This document shows positions 52,776 to 61,083 of a DNA stretch of 64,000 nucleotides, piece after piece. The DNA is from Maricaulis sp. (GTDB lineage Bacteria; Pseudomonadota; Alphaproteobacteria; Caulobacterales; Maricaulaceae), in the NCBI GenBank assembly GCA_002692855.1, contig NZMJ01000046.1, positions 317,019-381,018 on the forward strand. The letters are read 5' to 3'. Each line of letters opens with the position of its first letter. The stretch's first letter is position 1. The notes beneath the pieces are model-generated. The model did no database searches and was not told the DNA's origin. It saw only the letters and a list, made by a program, of their open reading frames with translations. The position numbers and the translations under genes are program-made.

Positions 52776-53578
52776 TGCGCTGGCTCACACTCCTGGCGCT
52801 GGTGGTCTTCGTGCCGCGCGATAGCGAGGCGCAGGAAGCCCCGGCACAGGGCCCGGCCATCGTCGCGGCACTGACTCAGGAACGTGTCGATATCCGGTCC
52901 GACTTTGCGGGAACCCAGTTGATCCTGTTCGGTGCCGCGCAAGGGCTTCGCGAGACCGACGACATCGTGATCGTCGTGCGGGGTCCGCGCGAAAACCTTC
53001 GCGTCATGCGCCAGGGCCGCGTGCTGGGCATCTGGGTCAATCTCGCGCCGGTGCGTTTCGAGAGCGTCCCGTCCTACTACACGGTCGCCTCGACTCGGCC
53101 CTTGAGTGAAGTTGGCGCGTTTTCGTCCTTGCGGCGGGAAGGGATCGGGCTCGACCATCTGCGCCTGGATGCACCGGACACCGAACACCGTGAAATACGG
53201 TTCGGTGTCGAGGTGACGGTCAGCGACATCGGCGCCGAGATTGCCGAATACCGCGCGGCCATCGCCCGCAACCGGCGGCGCGACGAATTGTTCGCCGAGA
53301 CCGACCAGGGGGTCGAGTTGCTGGATGGTGGCCTGTTCCGCGCCAAGGTTTCCCTGCCGCCGAGGACACCGGTCGGAGACTATACGGTTGATGTCTATCT
53401 GTTCCGCAATGGCCGGGCGGTGGCCGATCGTACCATCACGCTGGAAGTCCGAAAGGCCGGGCTTGAGCGGATCATTTTCGAGTTCGCGCACGCCTATAGC
53501 TGGCTCTATGGTCTGGTCTGCGCCGCACTGGCCGTCCTGTTCGGTTGGGCCGCAGCCGCCGTATTCAACCGCCGCTGA
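52772..53578 (+). CDS. TIGR02186 family membrane-anchored periplasmic protein
   Basis: 268 residues. Signal peptide to about residue 20 (DSEAQ), a strand-rich periplasmic domain (ERVDIRSDFAGTQLILFGA, DDIVIVVRGPRENLRV, GVWVNLAPVRFESVPSYY-type core read here as GIWVNLAPVRFESVPSYY), and one C-terminal membrane helix (about 240-262). This matches the alphaproteobacterial TIGR02186 family, of unknown function, always near a TauE-like permease. Start ATG overlaps the permease stop (ATGA), so the two are made together. A partner or sensor role for the permease is an inference. Confidence 0.83.
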   Translation: MMRWLTLLALVVFVPRDSEAQEAPAQGPAIVAALTQERVDIRSDFAGTQLILFGAAQGLRETDDIVIVVRGPRENLRVMRQGRVLGIWVNLAPVRFESVPSYYTVASTRPLSEVGAFSSLRREGIGLDHLRLDAPDTEHREIRFGVEVTVSDIGAEIAEYRAAIARNRRRDELFAETDQGVELLDGGLFRAKVSLPPRTPVGDYTVDVYLFRNGRAVADRTITLEVRKAGLERIIFEFAHAYSWLYGLVCAALAVLFGWAAAAVFNRR

Positions 53579-53596
53579 ACCAAGCGGAGAAACGCC

Positions 53597-54040
53597 ATGA
53601 TTCCCTCACCCGCCTTGTGGATCGGCCTCGCCGGACTCATCCCGTTTTATGCTGCGGTCATCTGGCGGATGTTCGCGGAAGGTCCGGACGCGAACAGCGC
53701 TGAGATGAGTTTCACCCTCTATGCGGCGGTGATCCTGTCGTTTCTCGGCGGCACAAGGTGGGGCCGGGAAGTGGCACAATCAATGGGCGTCCCGCGTACG
53801 CGCGAACTGAGCCTTTCCATTCTTCCTGCGCTGGGGGGATGGCTCGCCGCCGCCGCCCACCTGGGCGGCTACCAGCAGATTGCATGGGCCGGGTTGATCC
53901 TGGCTTTTGCGCTCGCATTCTTCTGGGACTGGCGCGGGTCCAGGGAAGGGGTCTGGCCCGAATGGTATGGACGGCTGAGGCTGATCCTCAGCTTCGGAGC
54001 CGTCCTGTCCGCTGCCGTGATGATTATCCTGAACGCTTGA
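53597..54040 (+). CDS. DUF3429 membrane protein
   Basis: 147 residues with four to five membrane helices and no signal peptide. The DUF3429 pattern is visible: LWIGLAGLIPFYAA, ILSFLGGTRWGREV and EWYGRLRLILSFGAVLS near the end. Function unknown. It follows the TIGR02186 gene by 18 bp with GGAGAAACGCC before the ATG, so it probably belongs to the same transcript. It converges on the response regulator gene with only 4 bp between stops. Confidence 0.8.
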   Translation: MIPSPALWIGLAGLIPFYAAVIWRMFAEGPDANSAEMSFTLYAAVILSFLGGTRWGREVAQSMGVPRTRELSLSILPALGGWLAAAAHLGGYQQIAWAGLILAFALAFFWDWRGSREGVWPEWYGRLRLILSFGAVLSAAVMIILNA

Positions 54041-54044
54041 TCGG

Positions 54045-54476
54045 TCAGGCCGCCGTGGCTCGCGCCACCTGAACCAGACGTCCGATCACATCCAGCAGCT
54101 TGTCATAAGCCTGGACGGAATCAGGTTTTTCCGCTGCGCCGATCACGAAGGAATAGTCGCGGGTCAGCTCCAGCTCGTCAGCCGACGCGCTCAGCACCAT
54201 GACGGGAATGTTCAGGCCGGGGTAGAGCGAATTAAGCTGCTTCAGCGTCCAGTGCCCGTCCCCGTTCTCCATCTGGAGGTCGAGAAGAATGCAGCGCGGC
54301 GGTTCGGCATCCGAATACGGGCCGCGCCGCTGGACGTATTGCAGGGCGTCCTGCCCGCCGGACACGCGCACCAGGTCGATCTCGTGATCGTATTTGCGGA
54401 AGGCGCGCTGCGCGAAGAAGGCATCGCCGTCATCGTCTTCAACGAGAAGAACGGTCTTGCGCTCTGAAACTGACAT
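54045..54476 (-). CDS. Single-domain response regulator (Rcp1-like)
   Basis: 143 residues from ATG 54476; a longer in-frame start at 54674 overlaps the kinase gene and is rejected. Receiver domain only: acidic pocket VEDDDGDAFF (12-21), phospho-acceptor D66 in CILLDLQMENGDG, switch Ser in VLSAS, and conserved Lys in AAEKPDS. The loop between strands is long (HEIDLVRVSGGQDALQYVQRR), as in Rcp1-like regulators that pair with multi-PAS kinases. It lies 83 bp downstream of the kinase gene and is its probable partner. Output is through protein contact. Confidence 0.88.
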   Translation of the reverse strand: MSVSERKTVLLVEDDDGDAFFAQRAFRKYDHEIDLVRVSGGQDALQYVQRRGPYSDAEPPRCILLDLQMENGDGHWTLKQLNSLYPGLNIPVMVLSASADELELTRDYSFVIGAAEKPDSVQAYDKLLDVIGRLVQVARATAA

Positions 54477-54559
54477 ACCACTCACCCTGTTTCGGCTTGT
54501 TCTTTTGCGTGCTCCAACCCTAGTCGACTTGGGTTTCAGAAGGGTTAGGAGCCCTGCGG

Positions 54560-56842
54560 TCAGGCCGCGAGGGCCATATTGCGGCGCGGAAAGCTGACCG
54601 AAAACTCGGCGCCTTCCCCCGGAACGGACGCACACATGATGCGTCCGCCGTGCAGTTCCGCGATCCGCTGGCACATGGCCAGTCCGACGCCTGTACCGGC
54701 GATCTGGTCGCGCCGGTGAAGCCGACCGAACATCTCGAAAATCCGGTCGGCGCGCTCCATGTCGAAACCGATGCCCTGGTCACGCACCGTGATCCGGTCC
54801 CAGCTGGCGTCCCGCACGACTTCAATCTCGACTTCGGGGGTTTTTCCGCCGCTGAACTTGATCGCATTCGACAGGAGGTTCTGCAGCAATTGACGCAGCA
54901 GGACGGGGTCGGCCTCGATTTCGGCTTCGCCAGACAGCTTGAACACCGCTTTCGATTCCTCGATCCGGCTCCCGAGCGCGAGTTTGACGTCGGTCAGGCA
55001 ATCGGCGACGGGGATATTCTCGACTTTCAACGCGAACTCGCCGAGCCGTGAGTAGTCGAGCATGTCGCGAATGAGCTGGCCCATCCGGGTCGCGCCATCG
55101 ATCAGGAAGTCCAGGTAGAGCGACGCGTCACCGTCCAGCTTGTCAGCGTATTCCTCGTTCAGCAGCGACGAGAATTGCGAGATTTTGCGCAGCGGTTCCT
55201 GCAGGTCGTGCGAGACGACCGAGGCGTAGCGTTCAAGGTCAAGATTGGCCATGCGCAGCCGTTCTTCGGCCAGCTTGCGATCATGGATGTCCTGGATCGA
55301 ACCGACCATTCGGACCGGAGTGCCGTCAGCATTTATCTGTGCCTTGCCCGAACCGAGGAACCAGCGATAGGCCCCGGACTTGTGGCGCAGCCTGTACTCG
55401 ATGGTGAAAAGCTCGCCTTCGGAAAGATGCCGGTCCAGCAGTTCGAACGTCGCGTCATTGTCTTCGGGGTGGATCAATCCCGCAAAGGTTTCTCGATTGG
55501 GCACAAGCTCGCCGGGTGCGTAGCCCAGAAGCTCGGCAAAGAGCGGCGACCAATAGCTTTTGTCTTCGACGATGTCCCAGTCCCAGATGCCCACGGTCGC
55601 ACCTGCGACGGCCAGTTCAAACCGTTCCTCGCTGGCCGCCAGCGCCGAAACGAAACGCGTCCGGTCCGTCACGTCTTCCAGTGATCCTGCCATGCGAACC
55701 GGGGTGCCGGCTTCATCCCACTCCGCCTGCCCGCGCACCATCACGTCGATCCACTCGCCCGTGCCGGTGTGGCGATAGCGGTATTGCTGCTCGAAAACTT
55801 CCTTGCGCGTCAGGTGCGCCTCGATTGCCGCCGCCATGCGCGGCTGGTCATCCGGGTGAATGTTGGACAGGAAGGTGTCCGGCTTCCAGACGAAGCGGTC
55901 GGCCTCTTCAGACGCGATGACCGGCGCACCGGTGATTTCCTTCAACCGGTCCGAGACGAACATGCGCCCGTTGGGCAGTTCGATCTCCCAGATTCCCACG
56001 GATGCGCCCGCAACAGCCAGGTCGAACCGGCTGTGCGCCTCCTTCAGCGCATTCTCGTCCAGCTTTTCCTTCGTGATATCCTCGACCGTTCCCACAACGC
56101 GCAAGGCGCGGCCGATTTCGTCGCGCTCCGCAATGCCGCGTGACCGCAGCCAGATCGTTCGCCCGTCGGCATGTTTGGCCCGGTGTTCGATCAGGTAAGG
56201 AATATCGGCACGCACATGGTTGAACAGTGCTTGCCAGACCTTCGACTTCTCCGCGTCAGGAATCCCTTCCAGGAAATCTTCAAGCGGCAGCGTGAAGGGT
56301 TGGCCCCGGTCGTTGCCGAGCAACCGTTGAAGGGCGCGTGACACGAGCACCGAGTTGTCGGCGACATTGTATTCCCAGAGGCCGGCCCCGGACGCGGTGA
56401 GCAGTTCGAGGCGCTCGCGCGCTTCGCTCGCCAGTTTGCGGCTTTCAAAATCATCGGTGACATCCTGGAAGATGCCGACGACTTCAAGGGGATGCCCGTC
56501 GGCGTCGAGTCGGCATTCGCCCTTGGAATAGACCCTGCGGATGGTTCCGTCCGGCCTGACGATCCGGGCATCCCTGAACTCGAATCCGGTGCCCGTCTCC
56601 ATGGCGAGATCGACCGCTTTTTGCACCTTCGGCACATCGTCCGGGTGATAGGCGTTGATCGCGTCGCCGAGCGCAGGTGGTCCGCCCTCGACCGGAAGAC
56701 CGTGAATGTCGAAGACGGCATCCGACCAGAAAATCGTCTGGTTCTTCAGATCCAGCCGCCAAAACCCGATGTGACCGAATTGTTCGGTCAGTTGCAGGAT
56801 TTCACGGATCTGGGGTTCAGCGAGGTCGGCTAGTCGTGACAC
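54560..56842 (-). CDS. Multi-PAS hybrid-type sensor histidine kinase (soluble)
   Basis: 760 residues, no membrane segment. Four PAS domains in tandem (about 15-130, 140-265, 270-395, 400-525), each with the PAC pattern (for example GFWRLDLKNQTIFWSDAVF, GIWEIELPNGRMFVSDRL, GIWDWDIVEDKSYWSPLF). The HisKA domain follows with H545 in SHDLQEPLRK, then HATPase with N659 in LLQNLLSNAIKF, DQGIGFD near 688 and GTGVGLAMCQRI. It belongs to the group whose kinase core resembles bacteriophytochromes. Signal unknown. No attached receiver; the next gene is a single-domain response regulator. Confidence 0.92.
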   Translation of the reverse strand: MSRLADLAEPQIREILQLTEQFGHIGFWRLDLKNQTIFWSDAVFDIHGLPVEGGPPALGDAINAYHPDDVPKVQKAVDLAMETGTGFEFRDARIVRPDGTIRRVYSKGECRLDADGHPLEVVGIFQDVTDDFESRKLASEARERLELLTASGAGLWEYNVADNSVLVSRALQRLLGNDRGQPFTLPLEDFLEGIPDAEKSKVWQALFNHVRADIPYLIEHRAKHADGRTIWLRSRGIAERDEIGRALRVVGTVEDITKEKLDENALKEAHSRFDLAVAGASVGIWEIELPNGRMFVSDRLKEITGAPVIASEEADRFVWKPDTFLSNIHPDDQPRMAAAIEAHLTRKEVFEQQYRYRHTGTGEWIDVMVRGQAEWDEAGTPVRMAGSLEDVTDRTRFVSALAASEERFELAVAGATVGIWDWDIVEDKSYWSPLFAELLGYAPGELVPNRETFAGLIHPEDNDATFELLDRHLSEGELFTIEYRLRHKSGAYRWFLGSGKAQINADGTPVRMVGSIQDIHDRKLAEERLRMANLDLERYASVVSHDLQEPLRKISQFSSLLNEEYADKLDGDASLYLDFLIDGATRMGQLIRDMLDYSRLGEFALKVENIPVADCLTDVKLALGSRIEESKAVFKLSGEAEIEADPVLLRQLLQNLLSNAIKFSGGKTPEVEIEVVRDASWDRITVRDQGIGFDMERADRIFEMFGRLHRRDQIAGTGVGLAMCQRIAELHGGRIMCASVPGEGAEFSVSFPRRNMALAA

Positions 56843-56892
56843 GGGCTATCGGCTCTTCATGGCTTCTGCCACTACGGCCTATCAAGCGCCCG

Positions 56893-57690
56893 TTAAAATA
56901 CCCTGTCTGCCACAAGGCGCCTCGCTGCAATGGGATAGACCGTCCGCTGTCCGATTACCCAGGCGTCGGGACAGCATCCGAACACGGCGGTGAAAGCGGC
57001 ATCGCGCACATTCAGCCCGCCGGTAAAGGCACCGAAGGCCGGCAGGACCGTGCGAACCCCGTCGGTGGCAAAGCAGCGCGCCCGGATGGTCCGGCCTCGG
57101 CCTGACACCTTGGCGCAGGGATGCAAATGGCCTGCGACCTCGCCTTCTGCACCGCTGGGTTCGTGCCGGAAGACCAGCGGCCCGACTCGCCATTCACCCG
57201 CGACATGACCGCCAAAGCGCGGCGGTGGCACCGGGTCATGATTGCCCTCGATCCAGATCCATCGACCGACCGAGCGCACCAACGCGGACAGCGCCGCCGC
57301 ATCGTCATCGTCCATCCGGCCGTCAGCGCCCAGATCGTGAAAGCTGTCGCCCAGCGCGACAACCGTTCGGGGCTTCAGGCGGGCAATCACGGATGCCAGC
57401 CGCGTCAGGGTCGCGCGCGTGTCATAAGGCGGCAGGAACTGGCCGCGCGACGCGAAGGCCGACCCCTTTTCGAAATGCAGGTCGGCGACGGCCAGGATGC
57501 CGTCTTCCGGCAGATGCAATGCACCCGACGCATCGGCAAAGGCGCGGACACCATTGAGATGCCACGTCTTGCGGTCCTGGATTGCCGCTGCCTGGGTCAA
57601 GGCGCGCACCTTCGCGTTCGCTTTTGTTCCGCCGGCAAACTCGCGTGTCCGGTGGGCCGGGTCAACGCGCCGCGCGCAGCGCTGACACAT
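56893..57690 (-). CDS. pdeM: Ligase-associated metallophosphoesterase (PdeM)
   Basis: Calcineurin-like phosphoesterase with all metal motifs: [31 protein letters not shown] and GHLHP. The pattern [25 protein letters not shown] is typical of the DNA ligase-associated phosphoesterase family TIGR04123. The start is uncertain: ATG 57690 gives 265 residues and overlaps the upstream acetyltransferase gene by 29 bp; GTG 57609 gives 238 residues, nearer to the family length. In the family, pdeM, the helicase, an exonuclease and an ATP-dependent ligase form one locus. Only the helicase is nearby here, 800 bp upstream. Confidence 0.82.
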   Translation of the reverse strand: MCQRCARRVDPAHRTREFAGGTKANAKVRALTQAAAIQDRKTWHLNGVRAFADASGALHLPEDGILAVADLHFEKGSAFASRGQFLPPYDTRATLTRLASVIARLKPRTVVALGDSFHDLGADGRMDDDDAAALSALVRSVGRWIWIEGNHDPVPPPRFGGHVAGEWRVGPLVFRHEPSGAEGEVAGHLHPCAKVSGRGRTIRARCFATDGVRTVLPAFGAFTGGLNVRDAAFTAVFGCCPDAWVIGQRTVYPIAARRLVADRVF

Positions 57691-58300
57691 CCCCCGAACG
57701 CAGCGCCGTGACGTTTCGGGTCACCTTGTCAGCGGGCCAGTCCCACCACGCAATGTCGAGCAGCGCCGCAACCGTCGGCTCGTCGAAGCGCATCTTGCGG
57801 ACTTCTGCGGGATTGCCTGCGACGATGGCATAGGGCGGCACATCCTTCGTCACGACCGAATGGGATCCGATGATGGCGCCGTGCCCGATCGTTACTCCGG
57901 GCAGGATCACGGCCTGCGTCCCGATCCAGACGTCGTGGCCCACGACTGTGTCGCCGCGATAGCCGGACGCGAGGCTCGCGGGGTCAAATCCGGTCTCCCA
58001 TCCCTCACCGAAAATCTGGAAAGGGAAGGTCGTCACACCGTCCATCGCGTGGTTCGCCCCGTTCATGATGAAGCGGACGCCGGTGGCGAGCGCGCAATAC
58101 TTGCCGATCACCAGCCGGTCACCGGTGAAGTCGTAGTGGTAGAGGACATTCTTGTCCTCGAACCGCTCGGGTTCGTCCGGGTCGTCGTAATAGGTGTATT
58201 CGCCCACCTCGATGTTGGAGCGGGTGATTACGGGTTTCAGGAAGCACACCCGCGGAAAACCGGGCATGGGATGGGGGTTCATCGGATCGGGTCCGTGCAT
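57662..58300 (-). CDS. CatB/Vat-type xenobiotic O-acetyltransferase
   Basis: 212 residues, left-handed beta-helix acetyltransferase. [37 protein letters not shown] (catalytic His in NHAMDG), [17 protein letters not shown] and [14 protein letters not shown] are diagnostic of the CatB/Vat branch, which acetylates streptogramin A or chloramphenicol; many chromosomal members have unknown natural substrates, so resistance cannot be claimed. It stands between the two ligase-associated repair genes, overlapping pdeM by 29 bp. Confidence 0.85.
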   Translation of the reverse strand: MHGPDPMNPHPMPGFPRVCFLKPVITRSNIEVGEYTYYDDPDEPERFEDKNVLYHYDFTGDRLVIGKYCALATGVRFIMNGANHAMDGVTTFPFQIFGEGWETGFDPASLASGYRGDTVVGHDVWIGTQAVILPGVTIGHGAIIGSHSVVTKDVPPYAIVAGNPAEVRKMRFDEPTVAALLDIAWWDWPADKVTRNVTALRSGDVSALRAAR

Positions 58301-58345
58301 GGAATGTCTCTTTGATTGAAAGCGGATGGCGTCAGTGACGGCGTC

Positions 58346-58407
58346 ACCCCCGCAAAGGCGGGGGTCCAGTCCACGTTGGACATCTGGATTCCCGCCTGCG
58401 CGGGAAT
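58346..58407. repeat. Composite palindromic repeat (three hairpins)
   Basis: ACCCCCGC / GCGGGGGT with AAAG loop (58346-58365), GTCCA / TGGAC with CGT loop (58369-58381), and ATTCCCGC / GCGGGAAT with CTGC loop (58388-58407). This form, with CCCGCCTGCGCGGGA, is a widespread type of intergenic palindrome in proteobacteria. It lies between the acetyltransferase and helicase genes. Confidence 0.8.
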
Positions 58408-58485
58408 GGCGGTTCAGGTCACTGGATCATAATGACGTGATTTTGCCGCTGACCGGTGCAGCGATCAAGTGGGACAACGTGCGCC

Positions 58486-60963
58486 TCAATCCCCGCGCAT
58501 CGCCTCGGCGATCAAATCCTCCTCGGCGGCGGCCGACAGGATGCTTTCATGGCCGTCGCCGTAAACCGGCTCCTTGCCGATCTCGAGCATGACCGGCACC
58601 GCCAGCGGCGAGACATGTCCCAGCGCCTCGTGGACGATATGTCCCTGCACGCGCCGAAGCGCATCACCGAGGCGGCGCACGTCCAGCAATCCCGTCCCGG
58701 CATCCGTCCACGCTGCGCGCAGGAGGATGTGGTCGGGTTCGTGCTGGCGCAGCACGTCGTAGATCAGATCCGCCGAAAAGCTGACCTGTCGGGCAGTCTT
58801 CTCATGGCCCGGCATGCGCCGCTCGATCAGCCCGGCGATGACCGCGCAATTCTTGAAGGTGCGCTTCATCAGCGGGCTTTCCGCAAGCCACGCGTCGAGA
58901 TCGTCGCCGAGCATGTCCTCGTCAAACAGCGCATCGAGATCAACATCGGCCAGGTCCGACAATGCCCACACCGTGAGGGCGTATTCATTCGCCACGAAAC
59001 CCATGGGCCGCCTGGCGAGCCGTTCGAGCCTGCGCGTCAGCAGCATGCCTAGTGTCTGGTGCGCCAACCGCCCCTCGAACGGGTAGCAGACAAGATAAAA
59101 ACGGCCGTGCCTCGGGAAGGTCTCAACCAGCAACTCGTCCGGCCCCGGCAAGCGGGAACGGAAAGCCTGCAGCTCCAGCCACTCACGCACCTGGTCCGGC
59201 AGCCCGCTCCATTGCGACCGGTCATGGGTCAGCGCCCGGACACGCGCCGCGAGATAGGTTGAGAGCGGAAACTTGCCGCCATTATAGGTGGGCACGCGCG
59301 GCGCCGTGTCGGTGGATTTGGTGACCAGCGCATCGTTCTCGCTGAGACCGATGAAGGCGAGGATTTCGCCCCCGAACACGAAGCTGTCGCCGGGCGCGAG
59401 CTGACCGATGAACCATTCCTCGATCTGCCCGAGGATTCGCCCGCCGCGGCCACCTGACGACAGGCGCACATTCACCATCTCGGATTCCACGATCGTGCCG
59501 ACATTCATCCGGTGACGCTGGGCCGTTTGCGGGGTTCGCACCCGCCACAGCCCATCCGGCCCCTCGATCAGCTTGCGGAACCGGTCATAGGTCTTCAGCG
59601 CATAGCCGCCTGTGGCGTTAAACTCGAAGACCTTGTCAAAAGTCTCGCGGTGAAGCTGCGCATAGGGTGCGGCGGTCCGCACTTCCGCGAAAAGGCGGTC
59701 CCGGTCGACCGCCTCGCCGCAGGCGCGGCTCATCAGATGCTGGGCCAGCACATCAAGCTTTCCTGCCGTCAGACGGTCTCCATCGAGAACGCCTTCCGTC
59801 ACCGCGTCGTGGGCCGCCTGGCATTCGAGATATTCGAACCGGTTGGTCGGCGCGAGAATGGCGCGCGACGGACTGTCGAGCCGGTGGTTGGATCGGCCCA
59901 GCCGCTGGATCAGGCGTGATGATCCTTTCGGCGCCCCGATCTGGAGCACAAGGTCGACATCGCCCCAATCAATCCCGAGATCGAGCGTCGAGGTGCAGAC
60001 CACCGCCTTCAGCTTGCCCGCCGCCATCGCCGCTTCGACCTTGCGGCGCTGTTCGGCCGCGAGCGATCCGTGATGCAGTGCGATGGCGAGACCATCCTCA
60101 TTGAGGCGCCACAGCTCCTGGAATGTCGCCTCGGCCTGCGCGCGCGTATTGACGAAGACCAGCGACAACCGCGCTTCCCGGATGCGCTCATAGACCCGCT
60201 TGATGATGTGCTTGCCGTAATGACCCGCCCACGGAATGCGGTCTTCGGTATCGAGAATCTCCACCTCGGGCACAGGTCCCGGGCCGCCGCGCACCAGGCG
60301 TGCAAACCGGTCCTGCCCACCGGGTTGCGGCGCGATCCAGCGGGCCAGCCCGCCCTCGTCGGCGATCGTGGCGCTGAGACCGGCCCGGCGCGCCTGCGGC
60401 GCCCACTGTGCCAGTGTCGCCAGTCCGAGGCTGAGCAGGTCGCCGCGCTTTTGAGGGGCCAGCGCATGCACCTCGTCGATCACGATCCGCCGCAGGTCCG
60501 CGAAGAAGGCTTCGGCATTCGGCGAGGCCGTGAACAATGCCAGCTGTTCGGGTGTCGTCAGCAGGATGTCGGGCGGCTTTTCGCGCTGGCGCTGACGCTT
60601 CGAGACCGGCGTATCACCGGTCCGGGTTTCGATGCGCAGACCGAGATTCATCTCCTCGACGGGGATCATGAGATTGCGCGCCACATCGACGGACAGCGCC
60701 TTCAGTGGCGACAGGTAAAGGGTATGGAGCCGGTGAGGCCGGTCCTTGCCCTCCTGCTGGACCCGGGCGTGAAGTTCGACAAGGCTCGGCAGAAAGCCGC
60801 CCAGCGTCTTGCCCCCGCCGGTGGGCGCAATCAGCAGCGCATCCTCGCCCTTCTCTGCCGCGTCCAGCATTTCGAGCTGGTGCGCGCGCGGCTGCCAACC
60901 GCGCGCTTCGAACCAGCGCTGGAACGGGTCGGGGAGGGTTGGAAGGTGGGCGCCGTCATCCAT
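58486..60963 (-). CDS. Ligase-associated DEXH-box helicase (Lhr-like)
   Basis: 825 residues from ATG 60963 (GTG 60972 also in frame). Superfamily 2 helicase: Walker A APTGGGKT (46-53), TPEQLALF, IDEVHAL (DEVH box), GLSATIADEGG, VFVNTRAQAEA, CTSTLDLGIDWGDVD and QRLGRSNHRL, followed by the Lhr-type winged-helix and C-terminal domain. This matches the DNA ligase-associated DEXH helicase family TIGR04121, part of a damage-response set with PdeM, an exonuclease and a ligase. It runs leftwards towards the acetyltransferase and pdeM. The C-terminus is complete (DLIAEAMRGD). Confidence 0.92.
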   Translation of the reverse strand: MDDGAHLPTLPDPFQRWFEARGWQPRAHQLEMLDAAEKGEDALLIAPTGGGKTLGGFLPSLVELHARVQQEGKDRPHRLHTLYLSPLKALSVDVARNLMIPVEEMNLGLRIETRTGDTPVSKRQRQREKPPDILLTTPEQLALFTASPNAEAFFADLRRIVIDEVHALAPQKRGDLLSLGLATLAQWAPQARRAGLSATIADEGGLARWIAPQPGGQDRFARLVRGGPGPVPEVEILDTEDRIPWAGHYGKHIIKRVYERIREARLSLVFVNTRAQAEATFQELWRLNEDGLAIALHHGSLAAEQRRKVEAAMAAGKLKAVVCTSTLDLGIDWGDVDLVLQIGAPKGSSRLIQRLGRSNHRLDSPSRAILAPTNRFEYLECQAAHDAVTEGVLDGDRLTAGKLDVLAQHLMSRACGEAVDRDRLFAEVRTAAPYAQLHRETFDKVFEFNATGGYALKTYDRFRKLIEGPDGLWRVRTPQTAQRHRMNVGTIVESEMVNVRLSSGGRGGRILGQIEEWFIGQLAPGDSFVFGGEILAFIGLSENDALVTKSTDTAPRVPTYNGGKFPLSTYLAARVRALTHDRSQWSGLPDQVREWLELQAFRSRLPGPDELLVETFPRHGRFYLVCYPFEGRLAHQTLGMLLTRRLERLARRPMGFVANEYALTVWALSDLADVDLDALFDEDMLGDDLDAWLAESPLMKRTFKNCAVIAGLIERRMPGHEKTARQVSFSADLIYDVLRQHEPDHILLRAAWTDAGTGLLDVRRLGDALRRVQGHIVHEALGHVSPLAVPVMLEIGKEPVYGDGHESILSAAAEEDLIAEAMRGD

Positions 60964-61036
60964 GAATTTCACGTTAGACTCGCAGCCAGCGACTCGACAG
61001 TGCCGAGCGCCGCCCTAGGATCGCCGCCGGCATTTC

Positions 61037-61058
61037 CCTCCCCCGTGCGCGGGCGAGG
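61037..61058. repeat. Hairpin repeat, third copy (variant)
   Basis: CCTCCCCCGTGC / GCGGGCGAGG: same type as the repeats at 42486 and 42943, with changes near the loop. It lies 26 bp before the oligopeptidase start, in the divergent gap with the helicase gene, so it may sit in the promoter or leader. Confidence 0.65.
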
Positions 61059-61083
61059 AATTCTCATTCGAACGAGGCTCTCC

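Noticed and set aside
57662..58300. Acquired antibiotic-resistance gene (Vat/CatB)
   Set aside because: Chromosomal members of this acetyltransferase branch are common and their substrates mostly unknown; no mobile element or resistance context is present.
60070..61083. Upstream extension of the prolyl oligopeptidase frame by 338 codons
   Set aside because: This part is antisense to the helicase gene. The signal peptide starting at ATG 61084 fixes the true start.
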